Shown: one piece after another, positions 18,376-26,581 of the stretch
Position numbering within the stretch: position 1 is the stretch's first letter
Layout: every line of letters begins with the position of its first letter
Source: an uncultured Methanobrevibacter sp.
Lineage (GTDB): Archaea; Methanobacteriota; Methanobacteria; Methanobacteriales; Methanobacteriaceae
Length of the DNA: 64,000 nt
Assembly: GCA_900319985.1 (NCBI GenBank)
Contig: ONQL01000005.1
Coordinates: 4,606-68,605, forward strand
Direction of reading: 5' to 3'
The notes under the pieces: model-generated
What the model was told of the DNA's origin: nothing
The model's input: only the letters and a program-made list of their open reading frames with translations
Database searches by the model: none
Translations under genes and position numbers: made by a program

Positions 18376-18942
18376 ATGGAAATTTCAGCAAAGCAGATGA
18401 AAAAATCAATAAAAAGAATATATAACAGACTTGATGAAGTCTCACCAGTCGATTTCGATTGTGGAACATTGTGCGGCGAGGTCTGTTGTGTTTATGATGC
18501 GGATGAAACACATACAGAAGAGCTTGTATTATATCTTTTGCCAGGTGAAGAGCTAATGTATGAAAACAGCAATGAATTTGAACTTTATTATATGGATTCG
18601 TCCGAAATCAAATATCCCCATTCATGGAAAGACAGCATTTACCTTGTAAAATGCAAAAATCCTCCCAAATGCGACAGGTCAATCAGACCGATACAATGCA
18701 GAACATTTCCATTGGTTCCCCACATCTCCAAAAATGGAGAGTTTCATCTTGTTTTGGATGAAAGCGAATTTCCATACATATGTCCGATAATCCGTGACCA
18801 CATTAAATTGAATGATGATTTCATTAATGTTACATATGAAATATGGAAAAAACTGATTACCAACCCCCTGGTCTATGACCTGGTGGATATGGATTCAAAG
18901 GACAGGGACAAAAGAACATCCGACTATAAAATAGTCATTTAA
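18376..18942 (+). CDS. YkgJ-type cysteine-cluster protein
   Basis: From the ATG at 18376 (MEISAKQMKK) this is a 188-residue protein of the YkgJ / zinc- or iron-cluster family. Cysteines appear in DCGTLCGEVCCV near residue 28 and again in KCKNPPKCDRS followed by IQCRTFPLVP, the family's second hallmark. These proteins are thought to bind an Fe-S cluster or Zn. Their role is unsettled. The upstream in-frame extension to 18295 has no homology signal. It stands before a secreted-protein gene on the same strand, 25 bases away. Confidence 0.82.
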   Translation: MEISAKQMKKSIKRIYNRLDEVSPVDFDCGTLCGEVCCVYDADETHTEELVLYLLPGEELMYENSNEFELYYMDSSEIKYPHSWKDSIYLVKCKNPPKCDRSIRPIQCRTFPLVPHISKNGEFHLVLDESEFPYICPIIRDHIKLNDDFINVTYEIWKKLITNPLVYDLVDMDSKDRDKRTSDYKIVI

Positions 18943-18967
18943 ATATTATTACACACATACTATTACC

Positions 18968-19570
18968 ATGCTTAAAAAAATAGCCATCATGATTTTAGCA
19001 TTATTCATACTGATGAATGCCGCAAGTGCCCTAGACAGCTCAAATTGGACAAAAGCCAATGTAGGATATGAAAAATTCAAGATTCCTCCAAAATATGAAA
19101 ATCCATACTCAAGCGATTTCAACATGTATGAATTCGACGAAGACATTGACGTTTTTACCATCAGATATGTCAATCCAAGAATAATGGATCTGTACGGATA
19201 CTTTCTGGAGCACAACAGCTATGTAAAAAAGGTCAACGTTGAAGGCCACGACGCAATTCACTTCAGAAGCTATGACCGCCATGATAATGCAAACAATTCC
19301 AAGCTCTGGTTTTCTGCAGGAGACGAATTCTACTACATTGCCTGGAGAGGAAATGAAATAACACCCGAAATCAAAGAGGTTGTAAAAAGCGCGAATCCGT
19401 CAAGCTACAATAAGAGCGAATTTTATAACCTATTAAACAGTGAATATGACACCTACAAGGTTGTGGATGCAATTCAATCTCAAAGATATGATGTTCCTCA
19501 AAGGGATAGTGGACATCACTCATTCGTTTCATTCGGAAGCAGCGGAGTCAACTTTGGAATCATGACATGA
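18968..19570 (+). CDS. Secreted protein of unknown function
   Basis: A 200-residue protein with a signal peptide at residues 1-21 (MLKKIAIMILALFILMNAAS, cleavage near SALD). The mature part is a mixed alpha/beta domain with FKIPPKYEN near its front and VEGHDAIHFRS in the middle. A Ser/Gly-rich tail ends with SFGSSGVNFGIMT. The layout (short charged strand, then a KVNVEGHDA segment) resembles small exported domain families of Methanobrevibacter that I know only as uncharacterised. No anchor was seen. Confidence 0.7.
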   Translation: MLKKIAIMILALFILMNAASALDSSNWTKANVGYEKFKIPPKYENPYSSDFNMYEFDEDIDVFTIRYVNPRIMDLYGYFLEHNSYVKKVNVEGHDAIHFRSYDRHDNANNSKLWFSAGDEFYYIAWRGNEITPEIKEVVKSANPSSYNKSEFYNLLNSEYDTYKVVDAIQSQRYDVPQRDSGHHSFVSFGSSGVNFGIMT

Positions 19571-19576
19571 AAGAGT

Positions 19577-20254
19577 TCATAATTTCCAGTCTATTTCCTC
19601 CAAATTATTTTCCTTTAAAAATTCGTTTGTCAGTTTAAAATGATTTGAACCAAAAAAGCCACGTCTTGCCGAAAATGGAGAAGGGTGAGATGTTACTAAA
19701 ACCAGATGGTTGGAATTTGTAATCAATTCCTTTTTCTTTTCCGCCTGTTTTCCCCAAAGCAGGAATACAATAGGCTGGGTTTGACTGTTAAGCAATTTTA
19801 TAACATTGTCTGTAAATGTTTGCCATCCGCATTTGCTGTGGGAATTGGCTTTGCCTTCCTCCACCGTCAATACCGTATTGAGCAGAAACACACCCTGTTT
19901 TGCCCACAATTCCAAACATCCTGACTCGGGAATTGGATATCCATATTCCGAATTGATTTCCTTGAAAATATTTTTCAGAGACCTTGGAATCGGCCTGCCT
20001 TCCGGTGTGGAAAATGCAAGCCCATGGGCCTGTCCCTTTTCATGGTAAGGGTCCTGACCCAAAATAACCACCTTGACCTTATTCAATGGAGTCAATTTGA
20101 ATGCATTGAATATTTCATCAAATGGCGGAAATATTGTCTTGGTTTCATATTCCTTTTTTACAAAATCCTCAATATTTGAAAAATAATCCTTTTCAAATTC
20201 ATCCTTCAGTGCTGAATCCCAATCGTTTCCTATCATAAAAATCAATCTGCTCAT
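19577..20254 (-). CDS. ung: Uracil-DNA glycosylase, family 1
   Basis: A DNA repair enzyme that excises uracil arising from cytosine deamination. Family-1 signatures are complete: the water-activating GQDPYH, GVFLLNTVLTVEEGKANSH with the uracil-binding pocket, FLLWGKQAEKK, and the DNA-intercalation loop HPSPFSARRGFFGSNHF. Length (about 225 residues) is normal. Starts at 20254 (MSRLIF) and 20236 (MIGNDWD) are both plausible; a TTG further upstream is less so. Family 1 is typical of bacteria and eukaryotes. Most archaea use families 4 or 5, so this gene points to an old transfer. Confidence 0.92.
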   Translation of the reverse strand: MSRLIFMIGNDWDSALKDEFEKDYFSNIEDFVKKEYETKTIFPPFDEIFNAFKLTPLNKVKVVILGQDPYHEKGQAHGLAFSTPEGRPIPRSLKNIFKEINSEYGYPIPESGCLELWAKQGVFLLNTVLTVEEGKANSHSKCGWQTFTDNVIKLLNSQTQPIVFLLWGKQAEKKKELITNSNHLVLVTSHPSPFSARRGFFGSNHFKLTNEFLKENNLEEIDWKL

Positions 20255-20457
20255 TATAATTTTTTGGCATACCAAAAAATTTATATACTATTCCATGCAA
20301 CTTAATAATAGTAATAAAAATTTAGGTTTACCTAAACTTTAATTTTTCATTACTAACTCCGATTGTTATTAACTCAGTTAATCTGAATTAATAAAGCATA
20401 TAACTACTCTCACGAAATTAAATATGAACATTCATATTTAATTTCACACCCAAACAA

Positions 20458-20928
20458 CTATTTTTCACGAACTATTTTACCGGACATATGTTCAATTGTA
20501 ATTTCAAATACCTCTGTTCTATCCAGCATTCTATTGATTTCGCTTACAGTTTCCTCATGGGTTGGGAAAAATTTATCCCCAAGATAAGTCAATTTATCAA
20601 TTTTTTCATCCAGATTAGTTAAAATCCTGATTTTTCCAAAGACAATGACACTTTTGAATGTATACCACCAGACACCATCATTTCTGAAGCCCTTATCCAT
20701 AACGCAGTAGGATACCTTGTCATATCTTTTGACTGCATCATTTTTATGGCCTTCCATGGCTCCATGAAAATAGATTTTTCCGTCAACATATGCATGACTC
20801 ATTGGAAGTGCATAGGGATAGTCATTATCCCCCAAAAGAGCCAGAACCCCTCTAGGTTCATTGGTAAGTATTTCCATACATTCCTCTTTCGATAACTCCT
20901 GCTTGTGCCTTCTCATTTTACGAAACAT
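20458..20928 (-). CDS. Pyridoxamine 5'-phosphate oxidase-fold FMN-binding protein (NimA-like)
   Basis: A 156-residue split-barrel flavoprotein. From the ATG at 20928 it reads MFRKMRRHKQELSKEECMEI, then GVLALLGDNDYPYALPMSH and IYFHGAMEGHKND, the hallmarks of the nitroimidazole-resistance (NimA) group within the FMN-binding split barrels. WWYTFKSVIVFGKIRI follows. These proteins bind FMN or F420-like cofactors; resistance activity is not implied. A GTG start three codons upstream is possible. Confidence 0.85.
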   Translation of the reverse strand: MFRKMRRHKQELSKEECMEILTNEPRGVLALLGDNDYPYALPMSHAYVDGKIYFHGAMEGHKNDAVKRYDKVSYCVMDKGFRNDGVWWYTFKSVIVFGKIRILTNLDEKIDKLTYLGDKFFPTHEETVSEINRMLDRTEVFEITIEHMSGKIVREK

Positions 20929-20965
20929 ACTATTCACTTTTTCCCCATCACCAGAAATAGCTGAA

Positions 20966-21334
20966 TTAAGTAATTTCTTTCAATCTTTTCATCAAATCAT
21001 CTTTACCTGACCCTTCAACATTTAGAACCGCTTTCTTTAGAATATCGATTTCACCGCCAGTGTTTGCCTGTTTTTTGTAGATGTCCGCTATTCCAACATA
21101 AGCATCGACATTTTCAGGCATGATTACCAGAACTTTTTTAAACAAATCAACAGCCTTGTCGTCAGGCAAAGATTTAGCTTCGCCCAATAACTCTGCAACA
21201 TCTTTCATCTGACTTTCCAGGTTCCGATTGGACTTTTTAGACTCATTTGAATTCAACTTATCCAATCTGTTGAAAATCTCATCAGCATCATCACTGCTGA
21301 ATTTTGAACCTACCTTGCGAGTTTTTTCTTCCAT
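20966..21334 (-). CDS. Small TPR-like protein
   Basis: A 122-residue soluble helical protein. The N-terminal 45 residues are charged (DDADEIFNRLDKLNSNESKK). Residues about 50-115 contain one or two tetratricopeptide-like repeats, with KAVDLFKKVLVIMPENVDAY followed by VGIADIYKKQANTGGEI. It probably mediates protein contacts. It sits upstream of the FMN-binding gene with a 37-base gap, so co-transcription is likely. The partner is unknown. Confidence 0.65.
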   Translation of the reverse strand: MEEKTRKVGSKFSSDDADEIFNRLDKLNSNESKKSNRNLESQMKDVAELLGEAKSLPDDKAVDLFKKVLVIMPENVDAYVGIADIYKKQANTGGEIDILKKAVLNVEGSGKDDLMKRLKEIT

Positions 21335-21554
21335 GATTTAACTATGTCGGCTTATCTAATAATATTTTTCTCAAATTGTCCGGCTGATTAAAAAAATATT
21401 TTTAAAAATAGATCAATAATGTTATTTTGATAACAATTTCATTAATAAATAAATATTACATCATAATGGAATTAAATTAAATCATGATAGTACATCATCA
21501 TTTAAAAAGATAATTATATATTGAACAAATTGCAAAATAATAAATGGTGATTAC

Positions 21555-22169
21555 ATGAACAAGAAAATTACACTATTACTTTTGAGTATTTTCATTGTTG
21601 CAGTAGCTGTTGGAGCTGCAGTGGCTGCTGAAGCAAAGACAAATACCGAAATAAAAATGTTAAGTGAAAAAACTCTAAAAAATGGAGATGCCATTGAATT
21701 CCAGCTTAAAGATGCACAAGGAAAAGCAATTGCATCTCAAAAAGTAAACATTAGCTTTGAAGCAAACGGTAAACTCGAAAACTACTCAGTCATTACTGAC
21801 AAAGACGGTAAATTTTATTTGGTTTTAAAAAATGAAGAATTAGGAGATCACAAAGTAATTGCTAACTATCCTGGAAACGACAAATATAATCCTTCAAAAT
21901 TGGAAGAAACCATTAAAATCGTAAACGGTGAATCCGACGCCCAAAAAACCGATGCTAACTCTACAGCAAACACAGTCAGATACGACAACACCACTACCAA
22001 CAACACCACTGGTGGAGATAATCAAATTCTTTATTATGACGCACAATACAACTTCTACTACAACCAATGGGGAATTATTGTAGGCGGACAAAATGATGGT
22101 GCTGATGCTGAAGAAATAGCTACCTTCTACAAACAACAAGAAGAAAAAGGAAGTACTAATCTAGAATAG
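21555..22169 (+). CDS. Secreted protein with Ig-like (Big-type) domain
   Basis: A 204-residue exported protein. GGTGAT precedes the ATG. The signal peptide occupies residues 1-25 (LLLLSIFIVAVAVGAAVAA). An Ig-like beta-sandwich of about 90 residues follows, with typical strands GDAIEFQLKDAQGKAI and SVITDKDGKFYLVL and the closing KVIANYPGNDKYNPS. The last 60 residues are rich in Asn, Thr, Tyr and Gln, with no membrane anchor. Same domain style as the large adhesins in this window, suggesting a small cell-surface or released protein. A clear terminator follows. Confidence 0.8.
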   Translation: MNKKITLLLLSIFIVAVAVGAAVAAEAKTNTEIKMLSEKTLKNGDAIEFQLKDAQGKAIASQKVNISFEANGKLENYSVITDKDGKFYLVLKNEELGDHKVIANYPGNDKYNPSKLEETIKIVNGESDAQKTDANSTANTVRYDNTTTNNTTGGDNQILYYDAQYNFYYNQWGIIVGGQNDGADAEEIATFYKQQEEKGSTNLE

Positions 22170-22181
22170 ATTATTTTTTTA

Positions 22182-22198
22182 GAGCATTTTAAATGCTC
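22182..22198 (+). terminator. Terminator after the secreted Ig-like gene
   Basis: GAGCATT / AATGCTC form a perfect 7-bp stem with a 3-base loop. ATTTTCTATTTTTTTT follows within two bases. Confidence 0.7.
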
Positions 22199-22276
22199 AT
22201 TTTCTATTTTTTTTAAAAATTTTTTCAAAAAACTTTATATTTCTCATTTTTCTAATTAATTATAGGACTGATTTAA

Positions 22277-22924
22277 ATGCCAGACGAATTAAGATTAGAA
22301 ACCAAATGCTATGATGCCAATGAATATGGCTATCTCTATGGATTGAACCAAAGAATACCTGACGATGAATTTGAAAAGGTAAAGCCATATATGAGAGACT
22401 TTAGAAGAAAGGATTTTGTAGACGGAATAATTAAAGTTACCGGAAGGCCTGAAGGATACAGATGTCTTGAAAAAGATGTCAGCAAAGTTGAAGAAATACT
22501 TGGAATCGAAAACACCCTTGCAAAAAGGCAGGAAAAAATTAAAAAAGCATTTGCAGACCCGATTGCTAAAACAAATCTAAAAGACAATGCATACAACTGG
22601 CTGAATACCCTATTCAAAAAAACAGGAACACATCCAAAACAAAACCTCTCAAGGCTTGCGCTCCATTCAACAAAAATCTATGATGTTGAAGACAGCTTCA
22701 AAAACGGTTCAAAAAACGGTGAGGGAGTATTATTCATTTACACACCTCATGGCATGTGGTATATTATCAATAACTGTGGTGAAAATAGTGATACTTCACT
22801 GAATAACGTGGAATCAAGTTCAGGCGGAGCTATCGGATACAGATTAATGTATGACGATACAGTCGATACATTAATTAGAATATATACTGAAGAAAATGAG
22901 TATACAGGTGAAAGATTATACTGA
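22277..22924 (+). CDS. Conserved-looking hypothetical protein
   Basis: A 215-residue soluble protein of unrecognised family. It starts MPDELRLETKCYDANEYGYL and is rich in charged residues. The C-terminal half has strands such as GVLFIYTPHGMWYIINNCGE and SGGAIGYRLMYDD. There is no signal peptide, membrane segment or cysteine cluster. It converges with the D-aminoacyl-tRNA deacylase gene, the two stops being five bases apart. Its function is unknown. Confidence 0.65.
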   Translation: MPDELRLETKCYDANEYGYLYGLNQRIPDDEFEKVKPYMRDFRRKDFVDGIIKVTGRPEGYRCLEKDVSKVEEILGIENTLAKRQEKIKKAFADPIAKTNLKDNAYNWLNTLFKKTGTHPKQNLSRLALHSTKIYDVEDSFKNGSKNGEGVLFIYTPHGMWYIINNCGENSDTSLNNVESSSGGAIGYRLMYDDTVDTLIRIYTEENEYTGERLY

Positions 22925-22928
22925 TCAC

Positions 22929-23369
22929 CTATTCAAATTCCTTTTCAAGCAATATAGTTACCGGACCATCATTCAACAAATCGACTTTCATATATGCACC
23001 GAAAACACCAGTTTCAACATCTATATATTGCCCGCATTGATCTGTAAAATAGTCAAACAATTCAGTTGCCTTATCTGGACTTAATGCCTTGTGAAATGAA
23101 GGCCTGTTCTTTTTGGTTGATGCATACAATGTAAATTGGGGAACCAACAATAACCTATAGCCCATATCAATGACAGATTTATTCATTCTTCCATTTTCAT
23201 CCTGGAAAATTCTCAACTTAACCAATTTTTTAGCCAAGTAATCCGCTTCCTTGGAAGTATCGTTTTGACCGAATCCCACTAAAACCATCAGACCATTATC
23301 AATTTTGCCTGTGATTTCTCCATCAACTTCAACACTGGCTCTTGTAACTCTTTGAACGATTAACTTCAT
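22929..23369 (-). CDS. dtd: D-aminoacyl-tRNA deacylase, DTD1 type
   Basis: A 146-residue enzyme that removes D-amino acids mischarged on tRNA. From the ATG at 23369 (MKLIVQRVTRASVEV) it is a standard DTD1. The active-site motifs are PQFTLYA (usual S/PQFTLY) and NDGPVTI (usual NxGPVT), with LRIFQDENGRMN between them. A GGTGGA box five bases upstream decides the start. Many archaea use the unrelated DTD2, so a DTD1 here is notable. It is the last gene of the XpaC/TelA-like operon, 12 bases after the small membrane protein. Confidence 0.92.
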   Translation of the reverse strand: MKLIVQRVTRASVEVDGEITGKIDNGLMVLVGFGQNDTSKEADYLAKKLVKLRIFQDENGRMNKSVIDMGYRLLLVPQFTLYASTKKNRPSFHKALSPDKATELFDYFTDQCGQYIDVETGVFGAYMKVDLLNDGPVTILLEKEFE

Positions 23370-23381
23370 TAAATCCACCCA

Positions 23382-23804
23382 TTAAAGTATTGCTACAAAT
23401 GCAAATATTATAAAAATAAAAATAATGCAAACACAACATGCTCCAATTTTGGAATCCTCTCTTGCCTTAGCTATTGAACTGGTTGAACTGGAACTTGCCA
23501 CTTTTGGAGTTTCTCCCATTTCATATACGTCAACCAGCTTTATGGCCACCATGATTGACCTAACCAAAGCTATGAATGCTGCTAAAAGCAATATCCATAC
23601 ATAATACACTAGCATTACATGGGAAGGATAAATCGAGGATGACAATAAATAAAAAAACCATGGCACTTCATAGGTAATGCCCTCCAAAATCCATTTTTTG
23701 TTGTCGAACTTCATTCCGATATATATGAAACCGACACCGGGAAATATGAATGTGAATGGAAACAGTACCCACCATGATTTTTTAATCTTATCTGTTGTGT
23801 TCAT
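23382..23804 (-). CDS. Small multi-pass membrane protein
   Basis: A 140-residue protein with about four hydrophobic segments: WVLFPFTFIFPGVGFIYIGM, then WFFYLLSS and VYYVWILLLAAFIALV, and a C-terminal IGACCVCIIFIFIIFAF anchor. A Ser/Thr-rich linker (VASSSSTSS) precedes the last helix. The first segment resembles small TM2-like domains with the PGVGFIYIG pattern. It lies between the TelA-like gene (5-base gap) and dtd. Function unknown; probably part of the same membrane-stress unit. Confidence 0.6.
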   Translation of the reverse strand: MNTTDKIKKSWWVLFPFTFIFPGVGFIYIGMKFDNKKWILEGITYEVPWFFYLLSSSIYPSHVMLVYYVWILLLAAFIALVRSIMVAIKLVDVYEMGETPKVASSSSTSSIAKAREDSKIGACCVCIIFIFIIFAFVAIL

Positions 23805-23809
23805 ATTAT

Positions 23810-24949
23810 CTATTCAATCATGTTGTTTTTTGTTTCTAGTTTTTCAACAACTTTCTGACCGTCACGAGCCATATCATTAAACATTACAATTGTATCCTTC
23901 ATTTTAGGAAGTGCTTGTTCCTTATAGTTGCTTACATCTTCAATGGCTGCAAGAGCTTCTGCAAATGATGCCTTTAAAATTTCCGGTGAAATCATGGTTT
24001 CGGCACTGTGCTTTTGGATTTCGCTTCCTTGCTGCCTTAACATATGTGAAGTTGTTTCAATGATACTTTCTGTTGTTTCATTTAAAATCTGGATTTTATC
24101 CATTACAATCTTTTGGTCATATAATGCACGGGCAACCATTACACCTGTTCTGAGTGCAGATACAGTGACATTCTTGGCCCTGTTTACTCCACGAATCAAC
24201 TCCAAATTGTTTCTTCTTATAACATTTAGGGAAACTATTCCCTGTTGATTGACAACAATTAGCTGTTGCATATCCATAACCCTTTGCCTGAGAGGGAATA
24301 AGATTTCCTCTTTTACAAATTTAATTTTTTCAGGGTCAACTCCCTGCATTTCCGCCTGCTGGATTTGCTGTTCTATGGAATCATCCATCTGTTTACCCAG
24401 TTCAACATCCGCCAGAAGCTTATTTGTAATTTCCCTTAAGTTATTCTCTTCATTTAAAATTGTTACATTGTCATTCTGCAATACCCTGCCACTGTTGTCT
24501 AGGGATTCTATGATATTTGAAATTGCTGTTTCAGCCTTTTCATATTTTGCAAAGTATTTGCGAACAGGATTCATCAAATTTCCGAAAACACCTTTTTTGG
24601 TAAAATCTACCTTGCTTGGGTCCAGATCCCTCATTTGCCTGTCCAGTTCTGACAATTTCTCCCCAATGTTTTCAGCATCCTGACCTCCTTTGTTGATATC
24701 AACAAATCTTGTTGCTAAAAGTTCATTCTTTTGGGAGGATTTGGACATGTCATCCATACCGAAGTTTTCCAACGGTCTTAAAATACTATCCCTTTCGGAA
24801 GGATTGTTGAAATCCGCTTCGAAAATAGCTACAGCATTTTCGCTGGCCTTATCCTTAAGATTGGAATTTTCCAATTTTACTTCTTCCTCTTTTAATGTAT
24901 CTTCTACATCCTTTTTTATTTCATCAACATCAAGTGAAAATTCAGCCAT
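23810..24949 (-). CDS. TelA/KlaA-like (toxic anion resistance family) protein
   Basis: A 379-residue soluble helical protein of the TelA family, named for plasmid tellurite resistance but widespread as a partner of XpaC and Ter-type stress proteins. It has the family's N-terminal acidic stretch, then GMDDMSKSSQKNELLATRFV, coiled-coil helices, and NLELIRGVNRAKNVTVSALR with VMVARALYDQKIVMDKI, the best-conserved part. AAGGTGATATA precedes the ATG. It is encoded with XpaC-like and zinc-ribbon membrane proteins. Actual tellurite resistance is not implied. Confidence 0.85.
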   Translation of the reverse strand: MAEFSLDVDEIKKDVEDTLKEEEVKLENSNLKDKASENAVAIFEADFNNPSERDSILRPLENFGMDDMSKSSQKNELLATRFVDINKGGQDAENIGEKLSELDRQMRDLDPSKVDFTKKGVFGNLMNPVRKYFAKYEKAETAISNIIESLDNSGRVLQNDNVTILNEENNLREITNKLLADVELGKQMDDSIEQQIQQAEMQGVDPEKIKFVKEEILFPLRQRVMDMQQLIVVNQQGIVSLNVIRRNNLELIRGVNRAKNVTVSALRTGVMVARALYDQKIVMDKIQILNETTESIIETTSHMLRQQGSEIQKHSAETMISPEILKASFAEALAAIEDVSNYKEQALPKMKDTIVMFNDMARDGQKVVEKLETKNNMIE

Positions 24950-24985
24950 TATATCACCTTATTTAGTTTGATTGCTTTCTATCTA

Positions 24986-25564
24986 TTAAAAATTAAATTT
25001 ATTTTTATCAACTTTTGAATTGCATTCCTTGATTACTTGGTCATCTTTCAATATTTCAACTTTCACGGAATCAATATCCATACGTTTATAAGACGTATGA
25101 TAACCTATAGACAATGCATACTTCGAATCATAATACACACTTTCCAAACTATCAATTTCATGACCAATATCTGTATTATTCTTATCCAGATAGGTTACCT
25201 TTACGAGATATCCCTCCTTATTGGACGGAACTTTCTGGAATAACACCTCTACCCAGAAAAAGTAGTTCCTGTTCTCCTTGCTGTAGTATCCATTGACATC
25301 ACTTATGGTCAGTGCAAATTCATTAGATTCCTTACTTATGCCATTATCAACAGTCTGATTGTTGCCATTTCCACCCGTTGAAAATATCAGAATGCCTCCA
25401 ACAATAAGTACTATAAAAATCAATACTAAAAATATTTTTCCATTTGAAAATATGCTTGACTTGGATTCTCCATTGTCTTCATCGTATATGTGGCATCCGC
25501 AAGAAAGGCAGAACTTGGATTCATCAGGTATTTCAGTTCCGCATTTTGGACATTTTTTGGTCAT
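24986..25564 (-). CDS. Zinc-ribbon single-pass membrane protein
   Basis: A 192-residue protein. The N terminus is a zinc ribbon, CPKCGTEIPDESKFCLSCGC, of the family common in stress and trafficking proteins. A transmembrane helix (IFLVLIFIVLIVGGILIF) follows near residues 43-62. The rest is an extracellular domain of about 125 residues with FALTISDVNGYYSKENRNYF and a lysine-rich end, unassigned. It lies between the XpaC-like and TelA-like genes, consistent with a membrane complex of these three. Confidence 0.72.
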   Translation of the reverse strand: MTKKCPKCGTEIPDESKFCLSCGCHIYDEDNGESKSSIFSNGKIFLVLIFIVLIVGGILIFSTGGNGNNQTVDNGISKESNEFALTISDVNGYYSKENRNYFFWVEVLFQKVPSNKEGYLVKVTYLDKNNTDIGHEIDSLESVYYDSKYALSIGYHTSYKRMDIDSVKVEILKDDQVIKECNSKVDKNKFNF

Positions 25565-25573
25565 TTTAATCCC

Positions 25574-26473
25574 TTATTTATATTCTTTAACTGAATCTAT
25601 TAAATCTTCCATATCATCAACTAGATTTTTCACATTATCATGAGATTCTTCATCGGAATTTATGTTAATGACAAGTTCATTTGTCAAATCTTCTATTTGG
25701 TCAATGATTGATTTTAATATACTGATTTTATTTTCAAGTTCAGCATCAACCCTGGGAGTATCTTCAACTGCAAATTTGGTTATATTTATTGCGCTGTCGG
25801 CTTCATGATAAAACAAATCATGTGACTTGTCAATGGTTGTCATGAACCTATCATAAGTCATTTGAGGTGGTTCAAAACGTTTTTCGATCAATTTCCTTAC
25901 GGCAATCTCCTTTGAATCAAATACTGCCCTTAAATCTTCAATTTCATCAGCATATTTCTTAAGAGATTCCAGACCATCACCGGATTTTGCTTCATTACCT
26001 GAAGCAATGCTGAATCTTGATTTGTTATTCTGCTTTTGTTTGGATTTAACGTAATATTTCTTTAAATTGAAAATATAATACAGATAAACTAAGGGAAGTA
26101 TGGCCATAATCAATATAAAAAACATCCCAAATCTGTTTCCTCCATAGATTACAGGAATTGAAATGCAAATCAGTATTGTGTAGTACAATGCAAAAATCCA
26201 TGGAATTGAATCGTTGATTAAAAGCACATCGGAATTGTCTCCAACACCCCTTTTTAATCTGATTTTGGAAGCTTCCTTTGATTTTGGAGCATATTCAAGA
26301 ATTTCATCTTCACTTAAAATATCCGGGTCAGGCTCTATAATATATTTCAAATCTGAAAATGTCTCAACAGACTGGATTTCATTTCCATTGCTGTCATAGA
26401 CCTTATAATCCCTATATTTTAAAGGAGATTTCAATCTATTAATTTCTAACATTTTGGAATTGTCACTAACCAT
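25574..26473 (-). CDS. XpaC-like membrane protein
   Basis: A 299-residue protein. Its N-terminal about 85 residues are cytoplasmic. Two transmembrane helices follow (WIFALYYTILICISIPVIYG and FFILIMAILPLVYLYYIF). Then a long helical region begins KKYADEIEDLRAVFDSKEIA and ends in coiled coil. This is the architecture of the 5-bromo-4-chloroindolyl phosphate hydrolysis (XpaC) family, whose genes pair with telA in bacteria. The name reflects an old assay; no phosphatase motif is visible. First gene of the five-gene unit; GGAG lies eight bases before the ATG. Confidence 0.7.
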   Translation of the reverse strand: MVSDNSKMLEINRLKSPLKYRDYKVYDSNGNEIQSVETFSDLKYIIEPDPDILSEDEILEYAPKSKEASKIRLKRGVGDNSDVLLINDSIPWIFALYYTILICISIPVIYGGNRFGMFFILIMAILPLVYLYYIFNLKKYYVKSKQKQNNKSRFSIASGNEAKSGDGLESLKKYADEIEDLRAVFDSKEIAVRKLIEKRFEPPQMTYDRFMTTIDKSHDLFYHEADSAINITKFAVEDTPRVDAELENKISILKSIIDQIEDLTNELVININSDEESHDNVKNLVDDMEDLIDSVKEYK

Positions 26474-26581
26474 TTCATATTCTCCAATGAATAGCTATAA
26501 AAATATATAATCGTCAACTCTTTTAAATATTTGTATTTAAATTGTTAATATTCAAAAATGAAAAAAAATAACAAAAGAAAA

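Noticed and set aside
23810..24949. Tellurite resistance determinant
   Set aside because: TelA family membership does not prove resistance, and no terB/terC/terD genes are nearby.
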